Source: Chitinophaga pinensis (GTDB lineage Bacteria > Bacteroidota > Bacteroidia > UKL13-3). From it: a stretch of DNA of 64,000 nt. Below the pieces are notes generated by a model, which searched no databases, had not been told where the DNA came from, and saw only the letters and a program-made list of their open reading frames with translations. The position numbers were made by a program, and so were the translations under genes. Positions 22,349 through 32,392 of this stretch are shown piece by piece. The DNA is taken from NCBI GenBank assembly GCA_945861965.1, contig CAMAWM010000006.1:1-64000 (forward strand), in the 5' to 3' direction. Each line of letters starts with the position of its first letter. Position 1 is the first letter of the stretch.

Positions 22349-22457
22349 GTATAACTTTGTTTTATAAATTGAAAATCGTTTAATTTTTTAAAGCCGTAAA
22401 TTAAAGGTCTTTTGTTTAATAAATCAACTGCCAAATTTTTTGTGCGCAATCCTGTGT

Positions 22458-23423
22458 TTATTTGCTTAATTCTAAGTTAGTTATTTTTTCAAGAAGCAGT
22501 TCCGATATTTTGCGATAACTTTCAAATGTCCAACCTGCAATATGTGGCGAAAACACTACCTTTTTGCTGTCAATCAAAAAATCAAAATCCGTTTGTTGCT
22601 GCTCATTCAAAGTTGATAATTTTTCGTTTTCGAGCACATCCAATGCTGCGCCAATAATTTTTCCAGCTTTTATTCCTTCAATCAAAGCGGAAAGTTTCAA
22701 AATTTTTCCGCGACACAAATTCAACAAACAAATTTTTTTCGAAAAATTTTTCAAAAATTTTTCATCAACCATCATCCGAGTTTCGTTTGTAAGTGGGATA
22801 TGAAAACTAATAATTTCTGCGTTTTCGTATATCTCATTCATGCTTGCTTCAGTTGCATTTGAGTCGCTATAATTTTGCAAATATTTATCGTAAGCCAACA
22901 CTTTTACATCAAATCCATTTAACTTTTTGGCCAATGATTTTCCGGTGTTTCCATATCCAATAATTCCAATTGTTTTTCCGCTTAATTCTGTTCCGCGATT
23001 GGCTTCGCGATTCCAAATTTTATTTCTAACTTCCTTATCGGCAATCGCCAAATTGTTTAACAACATCAACAACATTCCAATGGTGTGTTCGCCCACGGCA
23101 TCTGCATTTGCTTCGCCTGCATGAATGCAATTAATTTTTCTGGCTGTTGCAAACTCAAGGTCAATATTGTCCATTCCGCTTCCGGCACGAGCAATAAATT
23201 TTAATTTTTTCGCTTCAAGTAATAATTCTTTCGTAAGTAAGATTTTACTTCTTACTATCAATCCTTCGTAATCAGAAATGCATTTGTAAATTTCTTCTTT
23301 TGATAATTGCGGCAAATAATCCACTTCGAAGTTGGCAGAAATTAATCCCGAAATTAATAAGGATTCAACTTCATCTATTATCAATATTTTTAATGTAGGA
23401 TTCAACATTACATTGTGCAACAA
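22458..23423 (-). CDS. D-2-hydroxyacid dehydrogenase (phosphoglycerate dehydrogenase-like)
   Basis: FIARAGSGMDNIDLEFATARKI; TIGIIGYGNTGKSLAKKLNGFDVKVLAYDKY; FSPHIAGWTFESYRKISE. Confidence 0.9.
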   Translation of the reverse strand: MLHNVMLNPTLKILIIDEVESLLISGLISANFEVDYLPQLSKEEIYKCISDYEGLIVRSKILLTKELLLEAKKLKFIARAGSGMDNIDLEFATARKINCIHAGEANADAVGEHTIGMLLMLLNNLAIADKEVRNKIWNREANRGTELSGKTIGIIGYGNTGKSLAKKLNGFDVKVLAYDKYLQNYSDSNATEASMNEIYENAEIISFHIPLTNETRMMVDEKFLKNFSKKICLLNLCRGKILKLSALIEGIKAGKIIGAALDVLENEKLSTLNEQQQTDFDFLIDSKKVVFSPHIAGWTFESYRKISELLLEKITNLELSK

Positions 23424-23432
23424 AACTGAATT

Positions 23433-24581
23433 TTATTTTTTTTCGTACTCAAATACAAACTTGCCATTTTCAAAAATAAAAACATCCTTGTCTAAATAAA
23501 ATTCTTGATTATCCTTCAGGTTTTTCATGTTCAAATCATCGTTGGCAGTATGAATACTTCCTTTGGTTTTGTACGCAATTTGCAAATACTGATCGTTCAC
23601 ACCTTTTGAAGTTCCGCACAATATTACATGCACCGGTTTTCTAATTCTTTTTAACAAAGCCATATCGCGAACATCGCTGTCATCGGCAAGCAACACAATG
23701 TCGCCATAATTGCGCAAAGTGCCAATTGCTTTTAACACTGCTTCCAAATCATTCTCGGGCTCATCGCCACCTTCACCGGCTTTGCGAGTTTCGTCCACAT
23801 CTTTTCTAAATTTTTTAAAATCTTTGGCTTCGTAAATGTGAATTCCGCCAGTGCTGCCTACTATTTTTTTATCGTCTGTTAGTTTATCGCCATCGTTGAA
23901 CAACACATAATATTTTATTTTTTCGTTTTCGTAACTTCGTTTGTACCAAACCAACAATTGTCCAATATACGGAAACATACTTCCGGTCATATCCACCACA
24001 AGCAATACATTTTTCCATTGGGTATTTCGTCTGAAAACTTTAAAAATAGTAGAGTCTTTTATTTTGTATTCGCCCGTTATAAATTTATCAAATTTAAGTG
24101 TGGTTTCTTTGGTTGGCGATTCATAGGTTACAAATCCTTTTTTATCAAAATGCGAAAACGAACCCAGCATTTCACCTTTGCTAAAATTGGCTTCGGTTTG
24201 CAAATATCCGTTTTGATCGTAGCAGCGTTCGTAGCCTTGTTTTACTCCTTCTTTATAAGTCTCTTCGCATTTCGTACTGCAATTCGGAAAAAATGTAACG
24301 CTTGGTCCGTCCAACACTCCATTTTTATAATTATTGCTGTATTCAATACAATCTTGTTGATCGAAATAACTAATTTCCAATCCTTCTTTTTCGCCATTTT
24401 CAAAATACACTTCGTATTTTAAATCGCCATTGATCCAGTAATATCGCCAAAATCCATTTTTTTTCCCATTGGGCGAAACCACATTAATAGTATCTCCCTC
24501 GTGAATTTCAAAATGCTGTGCAATTGAAAAATCAAGCAGTAAAAAATTTAAAAGAATGGCTATAAAAATTTTGCGAAACAA
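23433..24581 (-). CDS. Secreted protein with MORN/YwqK-like repeats fused to a von Willebrand factor A domain
   Basis: Repeats such as NGKKNGFWRYYWINGDLKYEVYFENGEKEGLEISYFD; MIDAS-like VVDMTGSMFPYIGQ and VLLADDSDVRDM. Confidence 0.82.
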   Translation of the reverse strand: MFRKIFIAILLNFLLLDFSIAQHFEIHEGDTINVVSPNGKKNGFWRYYWINGDLKYEVYFENGEKEGLEISYFDQQDCIEYSNNYKNGVLDGPSVTFFPNCSTKCEETYKEGVKQGYERCYDQNGYLQTEANFSKGEMLGSFSHFDKKGFVTYESPTKETTLKFDKFITGEYKIKDSTIFKVFRRNTQWKNVLLVVDMTGSMFPYIGQLLVWYKRSYENEKIKYYVLFNDGDKLTDDKKIVGSTGGIHIYEAKDFKKFRKDVDETRKAGEGGDEPENDLEAVLKAIGTLRNYGDIVLLADDSDVRDMALLKRIRKPVHVILCGTSKGVNDQYLQIAYKTKGSIHTANDDLNMKNLKDNQEFYLDKDVFIFENGKFVFEYEKK

Positions 24582-24626
24582 GATGCGTAATGCTTTTTTG
24601 ACAAATATACTATTTTAAAAATGTGT

Positions 24627-25139
24627 TCAAATTTCAAGTAGCATCAAATAATCATCGCAGATGGTTTTTCCGAGTTGAAAACTTCTGGTATCAAAGATTT
24701 TAAAATTAAATTGTTTGTAAAAATCAATTGCCTTTTTGTTTTCTTGCCACACACCCAAAAAAATAGCATCGTAGTTTTTTTGCTTTGCATATTCAATACA
24801 ATTTTGCATCAATGCGGCTCCTACTTTTTTTCCTAAAACACTTTTTAAAACATAGATTTTTTCAAGTTCAATTACGCGTTTATTTGGAAATTTCTCGAGC
24901 AAAACCGTATGCAATAATTTTGTGTATCCAATCACATCGTAGTTTTCATCACATGCCAAATGATACTGAATTTCGAGATTGCCGAGGTTTTGTTCAATCT
25001 GTTCTTTGTTGTACGCTTTTTTTAAATATGCCTGAATATCTTCCTCGTCATGAAATCGAGCAAAGGTGTCGTAAAAAGTTTTTGTGCCAATTTGCGCTAA
25101 AATCTCAGCATCGGTTATTTCGGCTTCGTATATTTTCAT
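24627..25139 (-). CDS. GNAT family N-acetyltransferase
   Basis: IELEKIYVLKSVLGKKVGAALMQNCIEYAKQKNYDAIFLGVWQENKKAIDFYKQFNFKI. Confidence 0.92.
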   Translation of the reverse strand: MKIYEAEITDAEILAQIGTKTFYDTFARFHDEEDIQAYLKKAYNKEQIEQNLGNLEIQYHLACDENYDVIGYTKLLHTVLLEKFPNKRVIELEKIYVLKSVLGKKVGAALMQNCIEYAKQKNYDAIFLGVWQENKKAIDFYKQFNFKIFDTRSFQLGKTICDDYLMLLEI

Positions 25140-25548
25140 TTTAATTCTTCAAACCTATAGTAAATTTAATGCTGTTAAAAATAATATGACACAATATAAT
25201 TAGGATTACCATTTTTTTGTTATAATCTTTGCTTGATTCTTAATTAACTCAAATGATTTTAATTGATTATTTACGTTTTCTTACTCTGCATTCATTATTG
25301 ATGTTAATTATTTATACCTCCCCAGCAAATTCTATAAAGAAAACTGTAATTTTTAAAATTCCCTCAAGCCAACCAATTATGAACTGGCTTATAAAGCAGT
25401 TTCATTTTGTTAAAATCATTTTACATTATTTCTTTCGAGGTAGTTCCACATACACCTGAATGTTAAAACATCAATAAGTATTTATTTTTATAGGCTTTTA
25501 GCGTTGAGCCATAAATCATCGTACTAATTTAATTTAAAAATATTTAAA

Positions 25549-25833
25549 ATGAAAAACTTAAAGCAAATTTTGCTTGTATCGGTGATGATTATCGTTGCAA
25601 CAATATTCTTCAATACTAAAGCAAAGGCGTGGCCATTACCACAGCTGTATCTAACATTTATTTGGGATACACCTACTTCCGGATGATTATGGTGTAGCGG
25701 AGATGGTACGTGTGCCGAAGTAATAGGTAGCACTATTTATTTTGGTGATGGTCTTAGTGGCAATTGGCATGGATACCAACCAGTAGAAGAGGGAGAAATA
25801 AGCTATTACATTGACGATGTAGTACAGGAATAA
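25549..25833 (+). pseudogene. Small secreted Cys-containing peptide gene interrupted by an in-frame TGA at 25684-25686 (94 codons if read through)
   Basis: MKNLKQILLVSVMIIVATIFFNTKAKAWPLPQLYLTFIWDTPTSG[TGA]LWCSGDGTCAEVIGSTIYFGDGLSGNWHGYQPVEEGEISYYIDDVVQE*; signal peptide, same frame continues to TAA, terminator 15 nt later. Confidence 0.6.
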
Positions 25834-25847
25834 GTTAAGCAATTTAA

Positions 25848-25877
25848 AACAGGGTGTGCTTAGTACACCTTGTTTTT
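25848..25877 (+). terminator. Intrinsic terminator after the interrupted small-peptide gene
   Basis: AACAGGGTGT-GCTTAGT-ACACCTTGTT hairpin followed by T-tract. Confidence 0.75.
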
Positions 25878-25893
25878 ATAATCAAAACTATGA

Positions 25894-27321
25894 ATGAAAA
25901 AATTTATTTTAACAATACTTATAAGTCTGATTTATTTATTGGGATATTCTCAAATCAAATGTTATATTAAAATAAACATGAGCGACTGTAAGAACTGTTT
26001 TGCTGCTATCAGCTATTTTGATAAAATAAATGCTAACGTAAAAAAAATATTTATTTTTAGAGGTAGTTATGAACAAGACAGAGAATATATTCAACAGACG
26101 TTTTTTAATGACACTAACCAAAAAGCAGAAATACTATTTTCGGATTCATTGTATCATAGTTTAGATACTTTTTCGGCAAGCTCAATTCATGTTTTCACAC
26201 CACAAGGGTTATCTGCACAATTTCCATTTAGAGCAATTGACAAAAATTTCCATTTGATTAATTACCCGGACACACTTTATTTTAGAGACAAATTACCAGT
26301 TTCTTGTAAATTTAAGATTGAGAACGAGCTTCTTTATACTTATAATTATCCGTTGAGCGAAATTGCTATTTATAATATGAATAAATGGTATGCAAATGCT
26401 ACAAAAATCAAATTAACAGACAAAATGATTAAGATAGCATATAATAAGCATTTCCGCGATACATCAAGCTATTACAAATGTAATGAGTTAAGAGAAAAAA
26501 TGAATGTGCCAAGGTTTATTGCTTTGAACCAAATATGGTCATTTGATGTAAAAAGCGATACTCTTTATTTTGTTTCAAAACATCTTTATCCTAAATTATG
26601 TAACTATAAAGGCAAAGCCGATACGTGCTTTTATGTGTTCTTTAGTTTATTTACCGTTTTTAATAATAGTGTTTTAAAAATAACTGATATTGAACGAACT
26701 TACAAAGAAGATAGTCTGGTATACACTTATGAAGGAATTGGTTTTTTGGGAACATATTTCCACTTTTGTAATAATAAATTTCTATTTAATATGGGCAAGA
26801 AAAAACTTGAGAAAAGAAACAACTATTTTATAGGAGAATGGGTGTCAAATAATGGCTCAATATCTTATAATAAACCTTTTCCAATTGATTTGCCTGAACT
26901 GACTTATAAATTTAAAATAGGTTATCTAAGCGAATATACCTTAGATTATCCGTATTTGTTTTCTTGTTTTTCAGCACAATTAGAGAACTTAGAAACGTTT
27001 ACTTCAATATACTTGCCTGTTAATACAGGGAAATTAGATTATCTATATGAGAGCCTACCAACTATAACCTCCCCAACCAAAATTAATTATAAAGTTGTCG
27101 ATTTTTGCATAAGCAATAACCGAATTAAGCTACTTTTCTATCGGAATAAAACATTAGTTGTTCAAGAAATAGATTTAACAAATAAAACAACAGTTGGCGA
27201 GAAAACTTTGATGACTTTTTCATCAGACAATGTATTAAGGTCAGACCCTCAGTTTGAAGATTTTAGTACTCTTGTTCTGCTCCCAATGGATGGTTATTAC
27301 CTTGTAAGACTTAAGATTTGA
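25894..27321 (+). CDS. Secreted protein of unknown function with N-terminal CxxC segment and possible beta-propeller-like C-terminal part
   Basis: Signal peptide MKKFILTILISLIYLLGYSQ; IKCYIKINMSDCKNCFAAISYF; 475 aa, repeated DTLYF-type strands; no confident family recognised. Confidence 0.7.
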   Translation: MKKFILTILISLIYLLGYSQIKCYIKINMSDCKNCFAAISYFDKINANVKKIFIFRGSYEQDREYIQQTFFNDTNQKAEILFSDSLYHSLDTFSASSIHVFTPQGLSAQFPFRAIDKNFHLINYPDTLYFRDKLPVSCKFKIENELLYTYNYPLSEIAIYNMNKWYANATKIKLTDKMIKIAYNKHFRDTSSYYKCNELREKMNVPRFIALNQIWSFDVKSDTLYFVSKHLYPKLCNYKGKADTCFYVFFSLFTVFNNSVLKITDIERTYKEDSLVYTYEGIGFLGTYFHFCNNKFLFNMGKKKLEKRNNYFIGEWVSNNGSISYNKPFPIDLPELTYKFKIGYLSEYTLDYPYLFSCFSAQLENLETFTSIYLPVNTGKLDYLYESLPTITSPTKINYKVVDFCISNNRIKLLFYRNKTLVVQEIDLTNKTTVGEKTLMTFSSDNVLRSDPQFEDFSTLVLLPMDGYYLVRLKI

Positions 27322-27346
27322 TATTACTTATACCCATTCTTTCAAA

Positions 27347-28009
27347 TTAATCATGGCATTCCATCATCAATAAATCGCCTTCTTCATAACTTATTTTAAC
27401 ATTTTCATCAGATAATGCTTCGTTGCTATTTCCTATTCGATAACCAAGTTTTAGTTTTTCATTGTTCAAATTATATTTTAACCCTGAAGTAATAATTCCA
27501 TTTACTTCGCCAACCGGAATTAATGAAATTGCAAATCCTTTGACATATCTTTTCTCGAAGTTTTTTGGCAGTAAAAATATTTTTGAATAATCGTCTATTA
27601 TAACAATATTGATTTTATTTTTATAACGAACAATATTGGTAATATTTGCAATGGTGTGGTCGGCACGTTTTCCAGTTGCCCAAATAATATTAACTGCAGC
27701 AAAACCTTTTTCAATTAAATATTCGATTCCTTTTTCTAAATCGGTTTTGTTTTGATCTACTATTTTTACAATTTCAATAGGTTGCTGATATTGTAAAATT
27801 TCTTCTGGATTTCTGTTGCGATCAAAATCTCCAAGCAAAACATCAATCTTAATTCCCAAGTCCAAAGCTCTGTCCATTGCGCCATCCAACACCATTACCA
27901 ATGGATTCCATTCGAGCAATTGCCCCAACAATTCTGTTGAACAGACTTCACCATTTGCAATAATTAATGCAGGTTCTTGCTTGTCGGTAACTACATGATG
28001 TGAACTCAT
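27347..28009 (-). CDS. Thiamine diphosphokinase
   Basis: VLDGAMDRALDLGIKIDVLLGDFDR; DQNKTDLEKGIEYLIEKGFAAVNIIWATGKRADHTIANI. Confidence 0.92.
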   Translation of the reverse strand: MSSHHVVTDKQEPALIIANGEVCSTELLGQLLEWNPLVMVLDGAMDRALDLGIKIDVLLGDFDRNRNPEEILQYQQPIEIVKIVDQNKTDLEKGIEYLIEKGFAAVNIIWATGKRADHTIANITNIVRYKNKINIVIIDDYSKIFLLPKNFEKRYVKGFAISLIPVGEVNGIITSGLKYNLNNEKLKLGYRIGNSNEALSDENVKISYEEGDLLMMECHD

Positions 28010-28093
28010 TCAGAATTTAATAATTGATTTGTTTTTTGAATGTGCAATATTTTTAAAATTGCTTGAAATAAAAACACATTATTTTGTGCACGA

Positions 28094-28759
28094 ATGAAAA
28101 TTTATGAAACACTGAGTCAAACGCAAATACAACACAAAACAAAATTGATGCAAGCATTGCAAAAATACTTGCCCCAAAATGCATTGGAATATTGTACTGA
28201 ACTAATAATGTATCACAAATTGCATTTGCATATTGAAGTGGAACGGAAATCAAAATATGGCGATTACTCGGCACACGAAGGCAAAGGAAATCGCATCAGC
28301 ATCAATCATAATTTAAGCCGGTTTGAATTTTTAATAACCTTTGTTCATGAGCTTGCGCACCATACAGCGCATAAAAAATACGGTCCATCGCACGATGCAC
28401 ATGGCGAAGAATGGAAAAAAGAATTTCAACAATGCATGCGTCCGTTTTTTGATATGGAAATTTTTCCATTCGATTTAAAATTGACGCTTGCCAAGCACAT
28501 GAAAAACCCAAAATATTCGCAATCGGCCGATGTAAAACTGTTGGAGGTTTTACGAAAATACGATTCAAGAAAAGCAAATCAACCTACTTTATCGCAATTA
28601 CCTGATGGCGCATTTTTTAAAATAAAAGGAAACGAAATTGCCATGCGCAGAATTGAAAAACTAAGAACGTATGTGTTGTGCGAAACTCTAAATGGGAAAA
28701 AATACCGTGTACATTCGATGGTTGAAATTGAAAAACCAAGCGAAGAAAAAATGAAATGA
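28094..28759 (+). CDS. SprT-like zinc metalloprotease-domain protein
   Basis: FLITFVHELAHHTAHKKYGPSHDAHGEEWKKEF (HExxH motif). Confidence 0.87.
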   Translation: MKIYETLSQTQIQHKTKLMQALQKYLPQNALEYCTELIMYHKLHLHIEVERKSKYGDYSAHEGKGNRISINHNLSRFEFLITFVHELAHHTAHKKYGPSHDAHGEEWKKEFQQCMRPFFDMEIFPFDLKLTLAKHMKNPKYSQSADVKLLEVLRKYDSRKANQPTLSQLPDGAFFKIKGNEIAMRRIEKLRTYVLCETLNGKKYRVHSMVEIEKPSEEKMK

Positions 28760-28764
28760 GTGTG

Positions 28765-29280
28765 CTATTTTTCTTTGTTTTTAAAATCAATTGAAACTCC
28801 GTTTACACAAAATCTCAAACCAGTTGGTTTTGGTCCATCGTCAAACACATGACCAATATGTCCGCCACAATTGGCACACATTATTTCGGTTCTTTTCATT
28901 CCATGAGTTGAATCCGTTTCGGTTTTTATTTTTGTACTGTCCAACGCATCAAAAAAACTAGGCCAACCACATCCAGCATCAAATTTATTTTCACTTGAAA
29001 ACAACTCGTTTCCGCATCCCACACAAACATAAATTCCTCCATCCCAATTTGCATTCCATTGGCTTGTAAAAGGCCTTTCAGTTCCCTTGTTTCTCAACAC
29101 TTGAAATTGCTCTGCACTGAGTTGCTTTTTCCATTCTTCATCCGTTTTATTAATTGGAAAAGTAGTTTTATTCATGCTTGTTTCGTTTGAAGTTGATGGT
29201 TCGGAATGAGGAGTGTTATTGTAATCACACGATGTAAAAACAAGCGTCAAAAATAAAGCGATTTGAGAAGAATTCATCAT
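28765..29280 (-). CDS. msrB: Peptide-methionine (R)-S-oxide reductase (lipoprotein-like N-terminus)
   Basis: GGIYVCVGCGNELFSSENKFDAGCGWPSFFDAL; CANCGGHIGHVFDDGPKPTGLRFCVNGVSIDF. Confidence 0.95.
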   Translation of the reverse strand: MMNSSQIALFLTLVFTSCDYNNTPHSEPSTSNETSMNKTTFPINKTDEEWKKQLSAEQFQVLRNKGTERPFTSQWNANWDGGIYVCVGCGNELFSSENKFDAGCGWPSFFDALDSTKIKTETDSTHGMKRTEIMCANCGGHIGHVFDDGPKPTGLRFCVNGVSIDFKNKEK

Positions 29281-29289
29281 TAAAAAAAA

Positions 29290-30291
29290 TTATTCTATTC
29301 GTAGGTATTCAAATTTTGGAGATCCTTTAATTCCGTTGTTATAAAAATCGATGAAACGAAGTTTCCAAATTTGTTTGCGATTGGAATCTATTGTTTGCAA
29401 AATATAATTTACGTGTTTTCGAATGGTATAATTTGCAGCAATTTGATCGTAAATTTTCCAATCGTATCCAATTGTATTTCGAGTGTTTTTATATTGAAAT
29501 GTTTTGGCTAATTCGGGAGTTATTTTTTCAAATTCGTTGATGCTATCTACAGCAACAATTATTTTTGATGGATTTATAAAAACACCTGTTAACGCATAAG
29601 GTGTGGGCTTTCCGGCTATGTCAAATATTTCGGCATATTGATTGAAACAAAAATGCCATTGGGTTTTTTCTGGTTCAAAATTTAATACGATTCCTTTGTT
29701 TTCAAAATTAAAATATACCAAATTTTTCGAATGGTCTTTTTCAATAAAAATCGTTGTGGTATCTGTGCCTGAATAATTGGAAAATGTAAGCCAATATCCC
29801 GAATCAGAAACCGAACGAATTATAAATTGTTTGAATCTGTTTTCGACTAAAGCAATATCAACTCCACGATCAATTGCATAAACATTTTGTTTGCTACTAT
29901 TGTTTGCATTGCACCAGTTTTTCATTGCTAAAGAATCAACATTTCCGTTTGATGGATCGCATGAATAAATTAAGGAAGAATAATCAAGCGAAGGAATAAA
30001 AGTTGTCTTTCCGGTATTAGCAATGAATGCATATTTCCCTCCGTTTACATAAATTAAATTTCCTACAATAGATGCATCAAATGCTAACTCCCAACATTTG
30101 TTGTCAGCCAAATAAATACTGCTGTCTTCTATGTTTACAAATGCCATTTTTTTATAATCGCTTCCAAGATCAACCCTAAGCATTCTACAAGCTCCTTTGG
30201 GTGAAAGTGTATATGGTTTTTCTGCTTTTTCGCAGGACAAAAAAACCAATAGCAAAAGCACAAAAAATATGTTCCTGTTTTTTTTAATCAT
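29290..30291 (-). CDS. HmuY-family haem-binding-like lipoprotein
   Basis: Lipobox LLLVFLSCEKAEK; CWELAFDASIVGNLIYVNGGKYAFIANTGKTTF; KIYDQIAANYTIRKHVNYILQTIDSNRKQIWKLRFIDFYN. Confidence 0.82.
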   Translation of the reverse strand: MIKKNRNIFFVLLLLVFLSCEKAEKPYTLSPKGACRMLRVDLGSDYKKMAFVNIEDSSIYLADNKCWELAFDASIVGNLIYVNGGKYAFIANTGKTTFIPSLDYSSLIYSCDPSNGNVDSLAMKNWCNANNSSKQNVYAIDRGVDIALVENRFKQFIIRSVSDSGYWLTFSNYSGTDTTTIFIEKDHSKNLVYFNFENKGIVLNFEPEKTQWHFCFNQYAEIFDIAGKPTPYALTGVFINPSKIIVAVDSINEFEKITPELAKTFQYKNTRNTIGYDWKIYDQIAANYTIRKHVNYILQTIDSNRKQIWKLRFIDFYNNGIKGSPKFEYLRIE

Positions 30292-30292
30292 G

Positions 30293-32359
30293 CTATTTTT
30301 TATTCCAATCTAAATTTATTTTATACGAAACAAAAAGACTTCTTCCCAAAGCTATAAGTGCTGAATTGTTTTGATTTGAATGAGGTCCAGAAATAAAACT
30401 TGCCTGCACATTCTGTACATCAAAAATATTTTTGCAACCAAAAGTCAAGCTCATTTTTTTATTCAACATGTTTTTAGTGAGCGTAAAATCAAACAATGCA
30501 AATGTGTTTATATAACTTGAAAAATAGTTGTCGTTAACAATATCGTATTGATAGGTATTTAACTTGCCGTTTACTTTAAAAAACAAATTTATGTTAGCGT
30601 CCAATTTACTAAAATTATACATTGCATTTGCTCTAAATTGCGAATTGTCAAAATAGCGTTCGTTTGTATTTTTATTCAAAACCGAATTGCTAATTGAAGT
30701 ATATGCGTAGCCAAAACTTGTACTAAATTTTTCTCTTCGATATTCAACATCTAAGTTGAAACCAACACTCTTGAACTCGCCTATATTTATATATTGCGCA
30801 ACGAAAATACTGCTTTGCAATCGGGCAAAATCAATCCTGTTTTTAATGTGATTTAAAAATAGAGATGGTTCAATAACAAGTGTACTTTTATTGGATTTGT
30901 TTTCGTAATTTAAAGCAAATTGTATGTTGTCAGAAGTTTCTGCTTGCAGTTTTGGATTGCCTAAAAGATTGTGGTTTGGATCAACAAATTGCAAATGCAA
31001 TTCTTTTAAACTTGGCGCGCGAAAACCGCGAGCATACGAAAATCTCACCGCAATGTTATTTTGTAAATCATACTTGAAATGGATTGAAGGAATTAACGGT
31101 ACTGCAAATTGTGTGTTGTAAATAAAACGCATAGCCGGTCTGATCAAAATCTTTTCAACTGGCTTCCACTCTGTGCTTGCAAATAAATTGTAATCTGTAA
31201 TTTGTACTGATTGCAATGCAAGTCGATTTCCTATTGCTGTTTCGTTATTAAATTCATATCCCAATTGATAATTGAATTTGTCATTTTTATTTTTTTTCGA
31301 AACAGTTCCTCTACTCATCCAAAGCGAAAAATAATTGCTGTCTTGAAGTTGCGCATCTTGAATTAATTCTTCTTTTAGTGTCAGCAAATCTTTTTGAAAA
31401 GAATTTCTAATTCTTCTATAATTTTGATACGAAACAATTGCATGAACGCTGTAAAACGAGTTGTATTTTTTTTCAAAAAAAACAGTTGAGTTAATTCTGC
31501 GAGTAAAATAATATTCGTCTTTTGCATAGGCCTCATAAGAGTTTACAATTGCTTCGCCTTTGTTGCTTATTTTTTCATCAAAAAAAAGTGTGTTCAATTT
31601 TAGACTGCCATTTTTTATGTTCAATCCAAAATTAATGTTCGAAAAATATTGAAGTCTTGGCTTCCATATTTTTACTCTTGATTCTTCAGTTTGTGGATAG
31701 CCAAAAAAAATATTTCTTCCACCTAAAATTTGAAAAGCGATTCGTTTTCCAGCCGTTGAATATTCAAAGTTTGAATTGTATTGCCCAATCGTTTCGGCAT
31801 ATAAACTTGCCGATACTTTTGAATTGTTTTTAGTTGGCTTTTTACTAATAATATTAATCACTCCGCCCAAAGCATCCGAACCAAAATTTACACTCATTGG
31901 CCCCTCAATCATTTCAATTCGATCTACATTATTTAAATTTATTTGTGTTAGATCAATATTGCCATTCTCTCGTCCAATAACAGGCACTCCATCAAGCAAT
32001 ATTTTAATATTTTGTCCTGAAACTCCTTGTAAAATAAGGCTACTTCCTAATAAAGGATCTTGATTGATTCGAACATTTAATTCGTTGCACAACAAAGTTT
32101 GCAGATTGAAAGCACCTTGTGATTCTATCCGTTTGTTATCAATAACTTTAACTTTTAAAACAGAATTCGATAAAGAGTTTTCATTGATTTGTCCGGTAGT
32201 AATTACAACTTCATTCAAGCGATTTGCAACTAAACTATCCGAAATATTTTGTGAGGATATGGATTTTGCGAATCCGCACATCAGCACAAAAAAAACAATC
32301 ACTCCTTTGAAGAAAGAAGTGATTGTGAATTTGAAATTATATTTTTTCAGAATTGTCAA
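30293..32359 (-). CDS. TonB-dependent receptor (probable haem/haemoprotein uptake)
   Basis: Plug VIDNKRIESQGAFNLQTLLCNELNVRINQDPLLGSSLILQGVSGQNIKILLDGVPVIGRENGNIDLTQINLNNVDRIEMIEGPMSVNFGSDALGGVINIISKK; adjacent HmuY genes. Confidence 0.92.
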   Translation of the reverse strand: MTILKKYNFKFTITSFFKGVIVFFVLMCGFAKSISSQNISDSLVANRLNEVVITTGQINENSLSNSVLKVKVIDNKRIESQGAFNLQTLLCNELNVRINQDPLLGSSLILQGVSGQNIKILLDGVPVIGRENGNIDLTQINLNNVDRIEMIEGPMSVNFGSDALGGVINIISKKPTKNNSKVSASLYAETIGQYNSNFEYSTAGKRIAFQILGGRNIFFGYPQTEESRVKIWKPRLQYFSNINFGLNIKNGSLKLNTLFFDEKISNKGEAIVNSYEAYAKDEYYFTRRINSTVFFEKKYNSFYSVHAIVSYQNYRRIRNSFQKDLLTLKEELIQDAQLQDSNYFSLWMSRGTVSKKNKNDKFNYQLGYEFNNETAIGNRLALQSVQITDYNLFASTEWKPVEKILIRPAMRFIYNTQFAVPLIPSIHFKYDLQNNIAVRFSYARGFRAPSLKELHLQFVDPNHNLLGNPKLQAETSDNIQFALNYENKSNKSTLVIEPSLFLNHIKNRIDFARLQSSIFVAQYINIGEFKSVGFNLDVEYRREKFSTSFGYAYTSISNSVLNKNTNERYFDNSQFRANAMYNFSKLDANINLFFKVNGKLNTYQYDIVNDNYFSSYINTFALFDFTLTKNMLNKKMSLTFGCKNIFDVQNVQASFISGPHSNQNNSALIALGRSLFVSYKINLDWNKK

Positions 32360-32392
32360 ATCTTATGATTTGTAAACTACTGTTTATAAAAT

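Noticed and set aside
23958-24422. 154-aa ORF on + strand
   Set aside because: Antisense to the MORN-vWA gene, no recognisable motifs.
24785-25144. 119-aa ORF on + strand
   Set aside because: Antisense to the GNAT gene.
25253-25459. 68-aa ORF upstream of the interrupted peptide gene
   Set aside because: No clear signal peptide or family and AT-rich intergenic context; kept as non-coding.
25684-25686. Selenocysteine recoding of the in-frame TGA
   Set aside because: No convincing SECIS-like hairpin seen just downstream and no Sec machinery in the window; mutation or assembly error is simpler.
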